Assembly (NCBI GenBank): GCA_023512835.1
Contig: CM042087.1
Span: forward strand, 6,392,550-6,456,549
Source: Taxillus chinensis
Lineage: Eukaryota > Streptophyta > Magnoliopsida > Santalales > Loranthaceae
DNA length: 64,000 bases
Direction: 5' to 3'
In this document: piece after piece, positions 41,224 to 52,970 of the stretch
Position numbering within the stretch: the first letter of the stretch is position 1
Layout of the letters: each line of letters opens with the position of its first letter
Made by a program: the position numbers and the translations under genes
Notes under the pieces: generated by a model
Database searches by the model: none
Seen by the model: only the letters and a program-made list of their open reading frames with translations
What the model was told of the DNA's origin: nothing

Positions 41224-42960
41224 ATGGCCGAAGAAAGTAGCATCTTGTTCAATACTCGACTCAACTCCAGGAGGAGCCGAAGAGCCCATCGCAAATCGAA
41301 ACAAGCAGCGGTGAAAATGTCGATCCACCTCAACCCGTCGCTACTGCTGCTCCACCACAATGAAGTTCCGCTTTCACTCGACTAAACCGCCCAAGTTCAC
41401 ACCTGAGCTTTTCTCCTGGTGGAAATCTCACATGAGGATGTTCATGGTCTATCATGATCATCTCATGTGGCTGTGTTTTCATCAGGAGATACCGATACCG
41501 ATGACTATCGGAGAACATGGAGTAAGAAGGCCAAAGACTGATGCTAAACTTACTCATGATGAAATAGCCTGGCGGTGTGCTAGCGAAAAGGCTCTGGCAT
41601 AAGTCACATTGTCTTTGGACTCCGAAGCCTTCACGGACGTCCAGGGCTGCACAACAACGAAGGCAGTATAGGATAAGCTGACAATCCTCTATGAGGGAAG
41701 TCAGTCCCAAATGCAGAACATCATCTGTGCTCTCAGGAAGAACTTCGAGAGCTTTAATCACAAACCTGGCGAATCCCTCGAAAGTATCTATCGAAGACAA
41801 TTTTTTTCGCTCCCTGCCGAATCGCTACTACTCCAAGCAGCTCCAAATGCAGTATGTTCCCCTTAAAGAACTATACAGAGAGCTACGGACTCATGAGGTC
41901 AGTTTAAATATTCTGACTGGGATGAGAAAATAGCCAGGAAAGAGAAGGGGGTAGCTTTCAAAGCTATGGAGTGCTTCAGCATACAACGGAATGATGATAC
42001 GGAAGAGTCAGAGAACTCTGACTCGGACGCTGAAGAAGAAATAGCTCTTCTGGTTAGATCGTTCGAGCAATTCCTACGAAAAAGCAAAAAAGGATTCAGA
42101 AGAGGTTCCTCATCATCATCCAGAAGGAAGGAGCGATCGGAGTCAAGTTCCCAAGAATGCTACAACTGTGGGAAACCCAGTCACTGGGCTAAGGATTGTA
42201 AATCCAAATCTAAGATAGCCGAGAAGAGTAACAAGGTTACTCACTGACGCTCCACCTCAGACAACAGCAAGAACAAGAGGAAGGTGTTTGTCACAATGTA
42301 TATCAGTGGCTCGGAAGAAGAGGAGGAATCCTTTGATGATGAGCCAACCCCAAAGCCGAACGTCCGCCTCATGGAAAATACTGAGGTACCTTCTATCTCC
42401 GAGCTCATGAGTAAATTAGAATCATATCGCTGAACGTGATCATGAAAAGAATGAGAGACTAATAATTACTCAAATGTACGAAGATATGGAAAGTCGAATA
42501 AACGTCTTGAATTTCTTGTTGCTAGACTCGAAAAAGACATAGTCGACTTTAGAAGTAAAGAGGCTTGGTATCATTACTTAAGAGCAGAAAATCATTTGCT
42601 AAATACCAACCTAATCGGCCTAAAAGTTATTTTAAAAAAACTCGAGAATGAACTTGAAAAGGAGAAGGAAATAAATCGTAAGTGGCTAAAATTCGGAGAA
42701 ATAACCCTTACCTTTAGGACTGATTCGGATGACATCCGAGTTAAACCTGGCCTTGGCTTTGAACCATCAACCTCCACACAAGCTACCGAGTGCCCTCCGA
42801 ATTTCATTCCGAAACTAACCAACCTATATCCTGTTAGTACATCTAAACCATTGGATGGTTTCATTTCAGGTGGCACCATAGTCTATAATTGTGGAAGTGA
42901 GGTCATTGTCGCTGTTCCCAAGTAGTAGCACCCATATCTAATGAAGAAGGGAAGGTTGCT
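41224..42960 (+). pseudogene. Copia gag of C3
   Basis: The ATG at 41224 starts MAEESSILFNTRLNS, matching the C1 start. A shift to another frame follows before PPKFTPELFSWWKSHMRMFM (about 41390). Later segments are the acidic hinge SENSDSDAEEEIALLVRSFE and an intact zinc knuckle CYNCGKPSHWAKDC at 42158-42199. A charged coiled-coil tail (about 42400-42690) matches that of C1. Several stops and frameshifts occur (for example after SEKALA, about 41600). The intact knuckle shows what C1 has lost. Confidence 0.87.
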
Positions 42961-43440
42961 GCAGTTAAAGCTGAAACTGTAGCACCTAGAAAGAATGGAA
43001 AGGCTAAGGCTGATGCATCTAGGGCCAAGAGAGCGTCACCCAATCGCAAAGGATTAGGCCATAGGGATCAGTGTAGAAAACTTGTAAAATCTAAGAAACT
43101 TGTATCCCCTGTTAGTCTTGCGCATCATAGTGTCTGCTTTATCTATAGAGAAATAGGTCATTATCACTATGAATGTTGGAGTTTATCTGATAACTGGCTT
43201 TGTAATCAAGTTTGTATTAATAAAGATCAGTTCATCAAAAAGGGTTCTTTGAGTAAACCAAAATCTAAATTTCAAAAGAGTATCTCTCCTAAGAGAACCA
43301 AAATAAAAGAAGCAATTGACACTAATAAAGTTAAGTCAACTTGGAAAGCTAAAGTTCCTAACAAAGTAAAATCTGGAACTTTTGACACTACTGTTGTTTC
43401 TCCTAACTGCCCAAAACAAGTTTGGGCACCAAAAGTGTAA
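42961..43440 (+). pseudogene. Second zinc-knuckle region of C3
   Basis: Around 43125-43170 the reading is SVCFIYREIGHYHYECW, where C1 has CSICREMGHYHYEC; the second Cys is Tyr here. A Lys-rich tail ending KQVWAPKV follows. The sequence that is inverted and duplicated in C1 occurs here once (about 42990-43040). Confidence 0.65.
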
Positions 43441-43740
43441 ATTGTTGTCTTGCAGGAGCATCTCTAGAATGCATTGTTGGATGACTTAAAGTTAAAGATC
43501 AATCAAAGCAAGTGAATCCTTGATAGTGGATGCTCCGGACATATGACGGTTGATCAGTCTCTACTTGTTAAAGTTACTGACAAATGAGGCCCATCCGTAT
43601 CATATGGGACAACAGCAAAGGTAAGACTTTGGGGTATGTCACTTTAACCAACAGTTGTGTATCAATCACTAAAGTTGCACTAGTCGAAGGTTTGAAGCAT
43701 AATCTATTGAGTGTCAGTAATTTATATGACAAAGGGTTTA
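43441..43740 (+). pseudogene. Copia protease of C3
   Basis: DSGCSGHMT is encoded at about 43522-43548, the copia aspartic protease active site. It is followed after a stop by SVSYGTTAKV-like and GYVTLTNSCVSITKVALVEG sequence. The active site that is overwritten in C1 is preserved here. Confidence 0.8.
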
Positions 43741-44400
43741 CTGTTTCCTTTATGTCCAACACCTGCACAGTTAAGGAAAACTTATCCGGAGATGTTAAGT
43801 TATCCGGATTAAGAGATGGGGACATATACTCAGTGGTCTTAAGAAATAATTCTTCTGACCCTGTATGCTTCCTCACTAAAGCATCAGATGAAGAAAGTTG
43901 GCTTTGGCACAAGCATTGCGCACATTTAAATTTTAAGACTTTGTCTAAATTAGCGTCACTTGACTTAGTAAATGGTCTGCCCAAACATAAATTCTCTAGA
44001 GACTCTCTCTATCGAGAATGCCAATTCGGCAAGCAAACCATGCACAGTTTTAAGAGCAAATCAGTTAATTCAATAACTGCTCCACTACAACTTCTTCACT
44101 TGGATCTTTGTGATCCCATTTCTATCGCTTACTTGCTAGTGCGAGATATATCCTTGTGGTTATCGATGACTTCACCAGTTATACATGGGTGATGTTCCTA
44201 AAAACAAAGGATCAAACCTTTGAACATCTAGTAGATCTCTTCAATGGATAAGCAATTCACAAGGATTGTGCATCAAATGCATCAGGAGTGATCATGGTAC
44301 GGAGTTCGACTTTTCAGATATGAGATCCTATTTTTCTCGCACAAAGCATTCAACACGACTTTTCTGCGCCAAGGACTCCACAAAAAAATGGTGTTGTTGA
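43741..44400 (+). pseudogene. Copia integrase of C3, C-terminal part missing
   Basis: The zinc-binding region shows WLWHKHCAHLNFKTLSKLAS and CQFGKQTMHSFKSK (about 43900-44060). The core has HLDLCDPISIAY with the first catalytic Asp, then after a frameshift DDFTSYTWVMFLKTKDQTFE (about 44165) and SDHGTEF (about 44295). A segment with a Glu codon (VVERR) follows at about 44393. The sequence then jumps into a 24-bp tandem repeat, and the part equivalent to C1 3324-3728 is absent. Confidence 0.83.
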
Positions 44401-44411
44401 GCGTAGGATAA

Positions 44412-44475
44412 ATTTATCCAACATGGATAGGAAGAATCTATCCAACATGGATAGGAAGAATCTATCCATGTTGAT
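44412..44475 (+). repeat. 24-bp tandem repeat at the integrase deletion point
   Basis: The unit atccaacatggataggaaga plus atct repeats about 2.5 times and contains the small inverted repeat tatcc...ggata. It sits exactly where C3 integrase sequence is lost, which suggests slippage or end-joining at the deletion. Confidence 0.8.
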
Positions 44476-45129
44476 TTCGATGAATCCAACTTTGACTAGT
44501 CGAGTGTAGGATCTTCAAATTCAATTGCACAGGATCATACGGACAATACGATTGATTATTCTCAGTTCAGACATGTTCCTACTGTAACTCCTGATGAATC
44601 ACCTTATACTGGTGAAGCAAGAAGAAATGCTACTGATGATACTTCAGAAGACTCGGACTCAGGACTTCCACTTGATTCTGGACAAATTGTTACGGACATC
44701 CATGACTCCGAAGAACCTTCAAGTCCATCCAGACCCGTTCATACTGAAAGTCACAGTGCCGAAGAACTTCCAAGTTCTTCTGGGACTGTTCATCATACGG
44801 ATACAACTGGTCCTGAAGAAGCTCAACCAGCCGATATACAAGATCCACCCGATCTGGCAAAGCTTCAAATCATTAACTATTCACCACCACTTGCGTAGAA
44901 CTATAGGTGGACTCGGAACCACCCATCAGATCAAGTGATTGGTGATCCTACTGTTGGAGTAAAAACGAGGGCAGCCACTTCCAATCTGTGCCTTTACTCG
45001 TGTTTTCTGTCACAGATAGAGCCAAAGGTGGTGGATGAAGCCTTTCAGGATTCAAACTGGATAGACGCTATGCAAGAAGAGCTTAATTAGTTCAAGAGGA
45101 ATGAAGTGTGAACTTTAGTACCAAGGCCC
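44476..45129 (+). pseudogene. C3 integrase-RT spacer and RT N-terminus, truncated
   Basis: An acidic Ser/Pro/Thr-rich spacer (for example DTSEDSDSGLPLDSGQIV, about 44640) leads into [20 protein letters not shown] and WIDAMQEELN at about 45060. This equals the N-terminus of the C1 RT block at 2990-2830. Two stops are present. Similarity ends at about 45129 (ccaaggcc), where foreign DNA starts, so all RT catalytic motifs are missing. Confidence 0.85.
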
Positions 45130-45343
45130 TTGGGGGATGAGCTACCAGCCTGTCAAATTTCAGCCTTTTTGGACTTAATTTAGGGTTGAAAAAGCTTGCC
45201 CATGACATCAACATTCTCGTGTGCAGTTATATTATTCCTCTACTGTTTATCCGTGGCTTGTTGGAAAAACTTGACCTGAATAAAATCAAGAAAAACATGC
45301 AAAATGGTTCCAGCCTTTTTGTCTGCATTTTGTTCCAAAAACT
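45130..45343. repeat. Inverted copy of Athila-like internal sequence plus a duplicated LTR end
   Basis: 45130-45270 is the reverse complement of about 54075-54215; matching landmarks are gggggatgagctaccagcct and gttatattattcctctactg. Then aacttgacctgaataaaat appears at about 45270 and again at 45340, the second being the end of LTR A. The junction with C3 lacks a recognisable LTR terminus. Confidence 0.75.
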
Positions 45344-47173
45344 TGACCTGAATAAAATTGTGTCTATAGGTTTTACAGCAAGTGCACTGGTCAAGTAATA
45401 AAATGGAGTATTAAGACTCCGGTTGTCGAACCCACAGGGAGGTAGCTAATGCTGTTAAGCAGCAAGCACTAAGCTAGCAAGTTGAATTTATTTCTGGACA
45501 ATTGATTTTTGAGTTTTAAATTAAAGTATAAGTCTTAAATATGCAAAATGCAGAAATTATTGAGATTGTAACACAATTCGAAGATAGCAATGAATCAAAG
45601 GATCTAGGGTCACAATTTCACCACCCAATGCTTGATAATATTCTAGTTATGGTACTTGCTTAAAAACATTTAATTAATTCCAAGTTTATAATGGTCATCA
45701 CCCACTGCCCTAACACTTGGTCCATGAAAAGGGAAGTTTAAGTCTTTTAAATCATTTGGTCCATGAGAATAAAAGTGTTTAAAGGAAAACAACCAATTCA
45801 ACAGATACAGATTTGGTCCATCATGTAATGTCAAATCTAGTTCATCAAATTCTACCCTAGACAAGGGTTGAGATAGGCTAACCATGCATACATCAGACTT
45901 TGCATTAAAACATTAATGAACTAATTAAAAACCCAGAATTTCATATAACAGCTAGCAAAATTCCATAATCCAGAACATTACAAGACCTCGGGGGCTACAT
46001 TGCTCCCCTAGAAATAAGGTTTTATCCTATAATCATTCTCACAATCACTATAAACCCAGAATAACACATGATTACAGTACCAGTAGAGAGAGAGAGGAAT
46101 AGATATGATTAACAACCCCAACACTTCTCTTTCTCTGCCAGCAACCCCTTACTGTCAAACTCAACAACTGCTTCTATCTCCAAGAATGTGTCTCTCTATC
46201 CTTTGTCTGCGTCTCTGCCTCCCAGCATTGATGCGTTGCTGCCTCCAAGACTTGATGTGTTGCTGCCTCCAAGATCCCTCCTCTTATAAGGCTGCAGGTA
46301 TCATATAAAGTGTGCCCTAATGCCAGCTGTTGTCGCTACCAAAACGACGTAGTTTTGGTAAGTGACTCTTATTCTTCATTCAAACCTTAAAAATACCTTA
46401 AACCAAGCAAAATTTGATCAAGCTCCAGAAGAGAAAAATCATCAGCATAACAAAACAAAGGTGACTGTGTAAAAACATTCTTGCCCGTGACAAAGGTCAT
46501 TGTCACGGACACTTCCATTTGCTCTCAAACTTCACCCAAGACTTTATCACATCATATAAAGCTTTCCATGCAAAAACATCCTTGCCCGTGACAAAGGTCA
46601 TTGTCACGGGCACCTCCAAATGGTCTGAAACTTTTATGAGAGATAGATGGCATCATTTGGAGCAACTTTTGTTCTGCACATAAGATCATATGAAACCTTC
46701 TACATGGTCAAAAAAATCAAATCCCAATATCACATGCAAAATATTTTGTTGTCCATTCGCTCTGAAAGTTTTATGGGAGGTAGAGGGCATCATTCGGAGC
46801 AACTTTCCCTTTTGTACATGATATTGTTAAGGCCACCTTCATAGTCCAAAAAATCAAAACATGCTTGCTCAGCACTGATGGTGTGAAGAGACCTCTTGCA
46901 GCTTTGTCACTTGTAACCTTCAAAATGCCTCCTTTTGAGCTCATAAGTTGCCACAAGCTCCCTCTTTAGGAGGTAGAGTAGTATAGCTAATGACTAGAGA
47001 AGATATCATCCAAAAACCTGCCCAAAACAGCTCAAAAACACATATATAGCACAAGCAGTGTCTTTCTAGGGGTTAGAGCAAATATATATGAAATATGATA
47101 CTAAACAGGCTCTAAACATGCTCTTTGACATCCTAAATAGGCTATAAAATAACGACATAAATGCACGTTATCA
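45344..47173 (-). repeat. LTR A of the Athila-like complex (about 1830 bp)
   Basis: On the minus strand it begins TGATAACGTGCATTTATG at 47173 after the polypurine-like AAGTGTGGTG and ends AGGTCA at 45344. Both ends match LTR B. The interior contains a TATA and ACGT palindrome promoter and two hairpins (46485-46508 and 46586-46609). Its upstream part shares sequence with the G-family LTRs. Confidence 0.82.
46282..46359 (-). promoter_or_regulatory. LTR A promoter: TATA elements and ACGT palindrome
   Basis: The palindrome accAAAACGACGTAGTTTTggt lies at 46338-46359. On the minus strand it is upstream of TTTATATGA (46302-46310) and CTTATAAG (46282-46289). The core is the same 16-mer as in the G-family LTRs, although this is a different gypsy lineage. 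Confidence 0.65.
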
Positions 47174-48980
47174 AATACACCACACTTGAACCATTGCATG
47201 TCCTCAAGCAAAAACACAATCGAGAGAAATGAAAACAAACACTCATTCAAACATAAAGAAAAATAAAATAACAAACAAAAGAGTCATGTTTCCAAAGTAT
47301 GCAATCTTATCATGCTGAAATGGGCATTTCAGGAAGCAAAACGAATTATAATTTATCTCATTCATGTTCATACCTCTAAGTCCAATGACCATGCGGTCTC
47401 ATTACTTAAAATCATATATCAATAAGCATTCCTTGCTAAAATAGAACTTAGCTACCCTTAAAGTCCCCACCAAGGTCGAACCGCCTCACTCGGATATAAC
47501 TTTTCTTCTCTCTCATGCTCAAGGCGAAGATCAATACCTAACAAAAATAGGGGTAGAAAAGCTCCTCATTACATTCTCCATTAGCTATTGCTTAAGTTTT
47601 TGCCAAGCATACGTGGGAGTTCCAAACCGTGCTCATCAAAGAAAACACACACTCTATTCTACTTACTGATAAACACTCGGAGCTAAAGATTTAAGCTCAC
47701 ACTTTTGAAACAAATTGCAAAACAAAACAACTTAACCGTTATGGCTGTAACACGAAAACAAAAACACATATAAACAGTAAGCCATTATGGCTTTTATTCT
47801 GGCAAACAATTTTTTTTCTTTTTTCTTTTTTTTTTCACACTTTGTTTTAGTAATAACCTTACAAGGTTGCATTTTATGCTCTCCCTTGATGGATTATTCA
47901 CTCTTTTTTTTCTTTTTATACTCGCCTTTTATTTAATTTTTTTTTTTACTAGAAGGAGAGAAAAATGTATCTCAATCCCTTTATTACATGACACTCTAGG
48001 CTCTTTGGCCTCTTTATTACACAACACCAATCACTGAGCACAAGTAATTAAGAACCTGCATACTTGACTCCTACCATTAAATAACTAATGTTGAATATAG
48101 AGAGGAGCAAAGCAATCTATTACCCATATCCAAAAAATGTCACTCAAGGGCTAGAAAAAGGCTAATGTTCTCCTTTGTTGCTTTGAATATGCGTTTGCAC
48201 TTAACTTTAAGGGCCATTAAGGGGTATCATAATATGTCATGCTCATTTAATATTCAAATGCCAGCTCCACTAACATGGTGATCTCATTGACAAGGTACAA
48301 ACATGAATAAACCAAAGCATAATACATGCGCCAACAAGCATGTTAAAATTGCGGCCAAAAGTGCATACTTATTATCCATGGCTCTCCACATACAAAATAC
48401 ACATTCAGAGACAAAAATAATTTACTCAACATAAGGACAAGTAAATGGCGCAAGCCACCCCCACACCACACTTAAGAAATTGCTATGTCCTTAGAGCATG
48501 GGATAAGGGTAAGGAAGACACTTACCTTGGAGTGGGTAAGCTGTAAAAGAAGATAACATGGGCCACCATACTCCTAAGACGCGGTACAAATTCAGCAGAT
48601 GTTTCCCTTGTAAGCGCCCCAGGTATCCTTATCTTGCAATGAGCTTGGATGATGTCGCGTGCAAAAGAAATTATGCTCAAAACGCGGACATCTATCTTCC
48701 CAAGAAATTTAAGCTCGAAAGGACAAGAAACACATGTGCCCGTGACATCCCATTGTCACGGACAGGGCCATTTTGGTCCAAATTTTCCCTAAAGCTATAT
48801 AATGCACTTGCTATGCCAGAATATGTCCGCACGATACATGCACCGATATCACGGGCATGCTTTTGAGGCATCAAATGGGTTCCAATTTACTTGAAACTTT
48901 TCTTGTGTGTGGGACCCTCTTCAATGAATAAAATGTGTCAGTTGGATGTCTCAGATTCCCTCCTTATGTTTCATTTAAAA
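47174..48980 (-). repeat. 3' internal tail of the pol-less Athila-like unit
   Basis: This non-coding sequence is homologous to 51159-52760. Shared landmarks are tcctcaagcaaaa, ccctctattctactt, ataaccttacaaggttgcat, gatggattattcactc and gataacatgggccaccat. It includes a hairpin near 48740-48765. No ORF with recognisable content is present. Confidence 0.75.
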
Positions 48981-49079
48981 TCCGGAAAGATGGTTTGTAT
49001 AGTCTTATAAACATCCCCTACATCAATGGTTAGTGGCAAAGAAAATCATAATAATTGCTAAACATAAAAACATAATAAA

Positions 49080-50890
49080 AAAAAATTGGGTTGCCTCCCA
49101 ACAAGCGCTTTATTTTAAGTCTGTAGCTAGACTATTCTTAGTATGTTTAACCAACGCATGGTAAGCCTTCATCCTTGCCGTATACACTTGACCAGTTCAT
49201 ATTCCATGGCAATCAGATGAAAGAATTTTTGTGGCAACAACTTGAACTCCAGGAGCACGTACAAAATGAAGAGCACCCCCACAAACTTGAGGTTCTCTTT
49301 CCTTTCATGTTGGGTATGCAGCAAAAATTCGATATACTCCACAATTGGAATAGTCGATACGCTCATGCGTGTACCTTCCTCATCTAATACTTCCTCTTTA
49401 AACAATCTAGAAATGGTCAAGCCATCCTCCTCTTCTTCAGTTGGAAGAGACCAATGTAAAGCAGGTTGTTCAGTTTGGGGCATCAAATTGCTTATATGTT
49501 CTTCACTTTTTGGGAGAAAACAAGTAGATACGAGATGGGCAAAATAGTTGAGATGGGAGAGCCACCTCGTCATGGTCAGACATTGTCCTTTGTACCACTT
49601 CAGGTTTTGTATAATTAGCAGCATTATTGTGGTAATCTAGAATGGGATCAGTATAAGAAGAATCATCATCATCCACAAAGTCCCATATTTTTGATGAAGA
49701 AGCCGAGAATGAACATCTTGAAGTAGGTACACCATCCCGATCGAATCCTATGTTGCCATTCTTATGCGATCTGGTCATTGGAATTAGTGCTCTTTCCTCC
49801 TCTTCTTTTTCTTCAAATTTAGGAACAACAACTTCATTGTAGTAGGGATATAGGTCTGTTGTCCCTGCTCGACCTTCTTTTGTAGCTTCATTGGCGAGTG
49901 CCAGCTGTTCTTATGGAAAAGTGAAGACAAACTAGTCTTTTTTTCCATAGTAACTCTTGCTACATAAAGGTTGAATGGGTTGTCGGGCATTGATGGTGTG
50001 TGTATTGTCTAATACTTGCCCAACCACCGTCTGCATTCGTGCTGCTAGGTCTGCCATCTCAGCCTCTAATTCTTTAATAGTCTTTTCGATTTTCACTTCT
50101 CTTGTCTCTGGTAATAAAACATTTGGAGAAGTAGGTTGTGCAAACCCCTCAACCTTTATATCTTGGAGTTGTTTTTCGGTTCTCTTGTTAACGTTCAAAA
50201 AGAACTCCCTCATTTCGTATGAAGATCTTGTGACAGAGAGGATCATGCTACCATTCTAAGTTCTGCTGTAAATCATTGCCTCCAAAGAGTGAGGATGAAC
50301 AAATTAAATCATCATTGTGCATCCTTGCCCATGTGTCCTCGTCACACTTCTCAAAGAATTCAGTCATGTGCTGGGGTGATGCTTCTTATGGAGAATATTC
50401 AGCCTTGAATTGTTCTTGACTTGGCCAAACTCCATAGCCATCTCCATAAAAGTTATTAGCATTATTCTGGGGCTGCTGGTAAGTAGAATTAGTGGTGAGA
50501 TATCTTTGGTTGTAGTCCCAATTTTTAGATGTTTAACACTTTATATAACTTGCGTCAGAATAAACTTCATATGGACAATCCCAAAATCTCCCTCGGTCTT
50601 CTTGGGGAGGACGAAATGTTGGACAGTACGACTCCAACAAATCCTCCATCGCTTGCTTGGGATCAACTTCATACCTCTAATTCATTGGAATGCTTGACGC
50701 GACACATACACAGAGGAATTTTATCGAACACCTACGATGCACCCCTGAAAAACAACAAAAACAGAGAAATACCAGGTAACACCGCACTAGAAAAACGAAA
50801 GCAAAAAACAAAAAAAATTAAAAATTAAAATTCTAGATCACAATTGAACTTGATCACCTAATGTCACCTAACCCTAACAACATTTGGCTT
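49080..50890 (-). pseudogene. Gag-like coding remnants after the PBS (Athila-like unit 2)
   Basis: After the PBS on the minus strand, broken frames encode CPTFRPPQEDRGRFWDCPYE (about 50600). A 104-codon charged coiled-coil segment (49932-50246) contains TIKELEAEMADLAARMQTVV. Acidic and hydrophobic segments follow (49169-49778). The position suggests gag, but I recognise no diagnostic capsid motif, so the call rests on location. Near 49090 the sequence gggttgcctccca-aagcgct matches the end of the integrase region at 54533, so pol was deleted between them. Confidence 0.5.
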
Positions 50891-50891
50891 G

Positions 50892-50911
50892 CCTCCCCAG
50901 CAATGGTGCCA
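50892..50911 (-). other. Athila-like primer-binding site
   Basis: The minus strand reads TGGCACCATTGCTGGGGAGG, resembling the Asp-tRNA type PBS used by Athila/Tat elements but with several transitions. It lies 6 nt from the end of LTR B. Confidence 0.75.
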
Positions 50912-50917
50912 AAAACT

Positions 50918-51158
50918 TGACCTAAAATCTTATGTGATAGGCTTGCAGCAAGTGCACTGGTAAAGTAATAGAATGAAGTATTTAAACTCCAATTATCGAA
51001 CCCACAGGGAGGCAACAATTGCTGTTAAGCAATGAACAAAACAGTGTCTTCCTAAGGGTTAGAGCAAATGTATGCAAATTACAATGCAAATAAGCCTTAA
51101 ACATACTCTAAAACACCCTAAACATGGCCTAGAATAACGTCATAAATGCACATTATCA
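50918..51158 (-). repeat. LTR B: Athila-like LTR reduced to 241 bp
   Basis: It starts TGATAATGTGCATTTATG (minus strand, 51158) and ends AGGTCA (50918). It matches both ends of LTR A but lacks about 1.59 kb between gctgttaagcaatgaac (about 51030) and cagtgtcttcctaa. The missing part includes the TATA box, ACGT palindrome and hairpins, so this LTR has no evident promoter. Confidence 0.8.
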
Positions 51159-52970
51159 AATACACCACACTTGAACCTTTGCTTATCCTCAAGCAAAAAG
51201 AAACAAACACACAATCAAACTGGAAGATAGCAAAATAACAAACAAGAGAGGCATAGTTTCCTAAGGCATCCAACTCTACCATGATGAAATAGACATTCTA
51301 GAAGCCATACTACCAAGTCCAACAACCATGTATTATCATCACTGAAAATTCATATAGAAGCAAAATGCAATGTTAAAACAAAACTTAGCTTCCCTTGAAA
51401 TCCTCACCATGGACAATAGGTGCCTCACTCAGATATAACTTTTCTTTTCTCTCCTTCTCAAGCCCTGATTTCAATAACTACCAGCTAACAAAGATGTTTA
51501 CTCGTACACTCGCCACTAGCTATTGATTAAGTTCTTGCCAAATAAATATGAGAGGTCCCCATTGTGCTCATCAAAGAAAACACACCCTCTATTCTACTTT
51601 ATTGTGAAACGCACACACTAGTTTAACTCAATAAACTCACACTCTACTCTAATAAACTCACCATTGAGCCTAAGAGTGAAGATCAACTCTCTAAACAAAC
51701 ACAAAAATAGAAATTTCAACCAATGTGGCTGCAAAACAGCACAATCACACACATAAACATCTAGCCATTGTGGCTTTTATTCTGAAAATATTTTTCTTTT
51801 TTTTTAGCACACTTCTTTTAAATAATAACCTTATAAGGTTGCATTTTATGCTCTCCCTTGATGGATTATTCACTCTCTTTTTTTATGCTCACCCTTGCAT
51901 GACACATCAAGAGACGAATCTGCCTTTCAACATCAATAGGGTTGGCTTTGTTTGTTTGTTTGTTTTTTTTTTGTTTTTTTGTTTTTTTTCCTTTGCTTAA
52001 ACAAGAACATACTGAACCTCTGGCCTTCCAATCACCAGACCACAAAGTACAAACACACTAGCATCACACACCAAACACTGAGCCTACTAATAGGTAATTC
52101 TCATGCCTATTCAACTCCAACCATTAAATAGTTAGTATTGAATAACAAGAGCAAAATCATTAACCCAATAACCCATGAAATGCGCTCAAGGGCAAGATGG
52201 AGAATGGTGCTCTCAAAATTGTTTGTATATATTTTGTGCTTAACTTCAAGGTTTACTAAGTTCATCCTAACATGTCATGCTCAACTTATTATTCAAACTT
52301 CAGCTCTAAAAACATGATGATATCATGCAAGAAGTAAAGACATGCTCAAATCAACTCATAACACACCTTGACTACTTAAACATCTTTATCACAGCATGAT
52401 ACTTAAAGTGGCCAAAACTATCAACCAAAGTTGCATACTATTGTAACCATGCCTGCTCACATGCAACCCACACATTCATACCATGCAAACAAGCAAACAC
52501 AACAACTAATCAACCACTCAAAGTAAAACAAAACAAAACAGTCACACAATAAAGATAACAAAACAAAAGGTTCAAGTAACGCCCTACACCACACTTAAAA
52601 ACATGCTATGTCCTCAGAGCATGGTATAAGGGGAAAGAAGACACTCACCTTTGAGTGGGAAGGCTATAGTAGAAGATAACATGGGCCACCATTCTCCTAA
52701 GGCGCGCTACAAAGTCAGAAGATGTTTCTCAGTGAGTGCCGAAGCATCCTTTCGCTGTAATAGAGCTATCAAATAATAGCATATAAAAATCCCACAACTG
52801 AACTGATCAGACTGCTGGGGAAGCTCCATTTCATTGAAGTGCACAAGAGGCCTTTCCATGTGCACACTATGCCTTGAGGGTTGTGGAGCAATGTGGGTAC
52901 TATCTCCCCATTTTCCTCTAAAACTAACTCCTAGAGCCCCCCTCCAGGTTGAATGACTCGCAACCTCAAG
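51159..52970 (-). repeat. 3' internal tail of Athila-like unit 1
   Basis: It is directly repeated relative to 47174-48640. It carries a T-rich tract (51950-51995) and the gataacatgggccaccat landmark (52675). It ends next to the env-position ORF. Apart from that repeat relationship I see no gene. Confidence 0.75.

Larger units (their letters stand above)
23160..45129 (+). mobile_element. C3: Sirevirus-like copia element, split by G2 and truncated in RT
   Basis: The 5' LTR (23160-23638 plus 40240-41160, about 1400 bp once G2 is removed) is followed by PBS, gag, second knuckle region, protease, integrase and the start of RT. All are closely related to C1 but on the opposite strand. The RT ends at about 45129, inside the segment equivalent to C1 [10 protein letters not shown], where Athila-like DNA begins. 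No continuation is found before 64000. Confidence 0.9.

Noticed and set aside
45344..47173. Host gene promoter with TATA and ACGT box
   Set aside because: The elements lie inside an LTR with matching ends at 50918-51158, and transcription would enter retroelement sequence.
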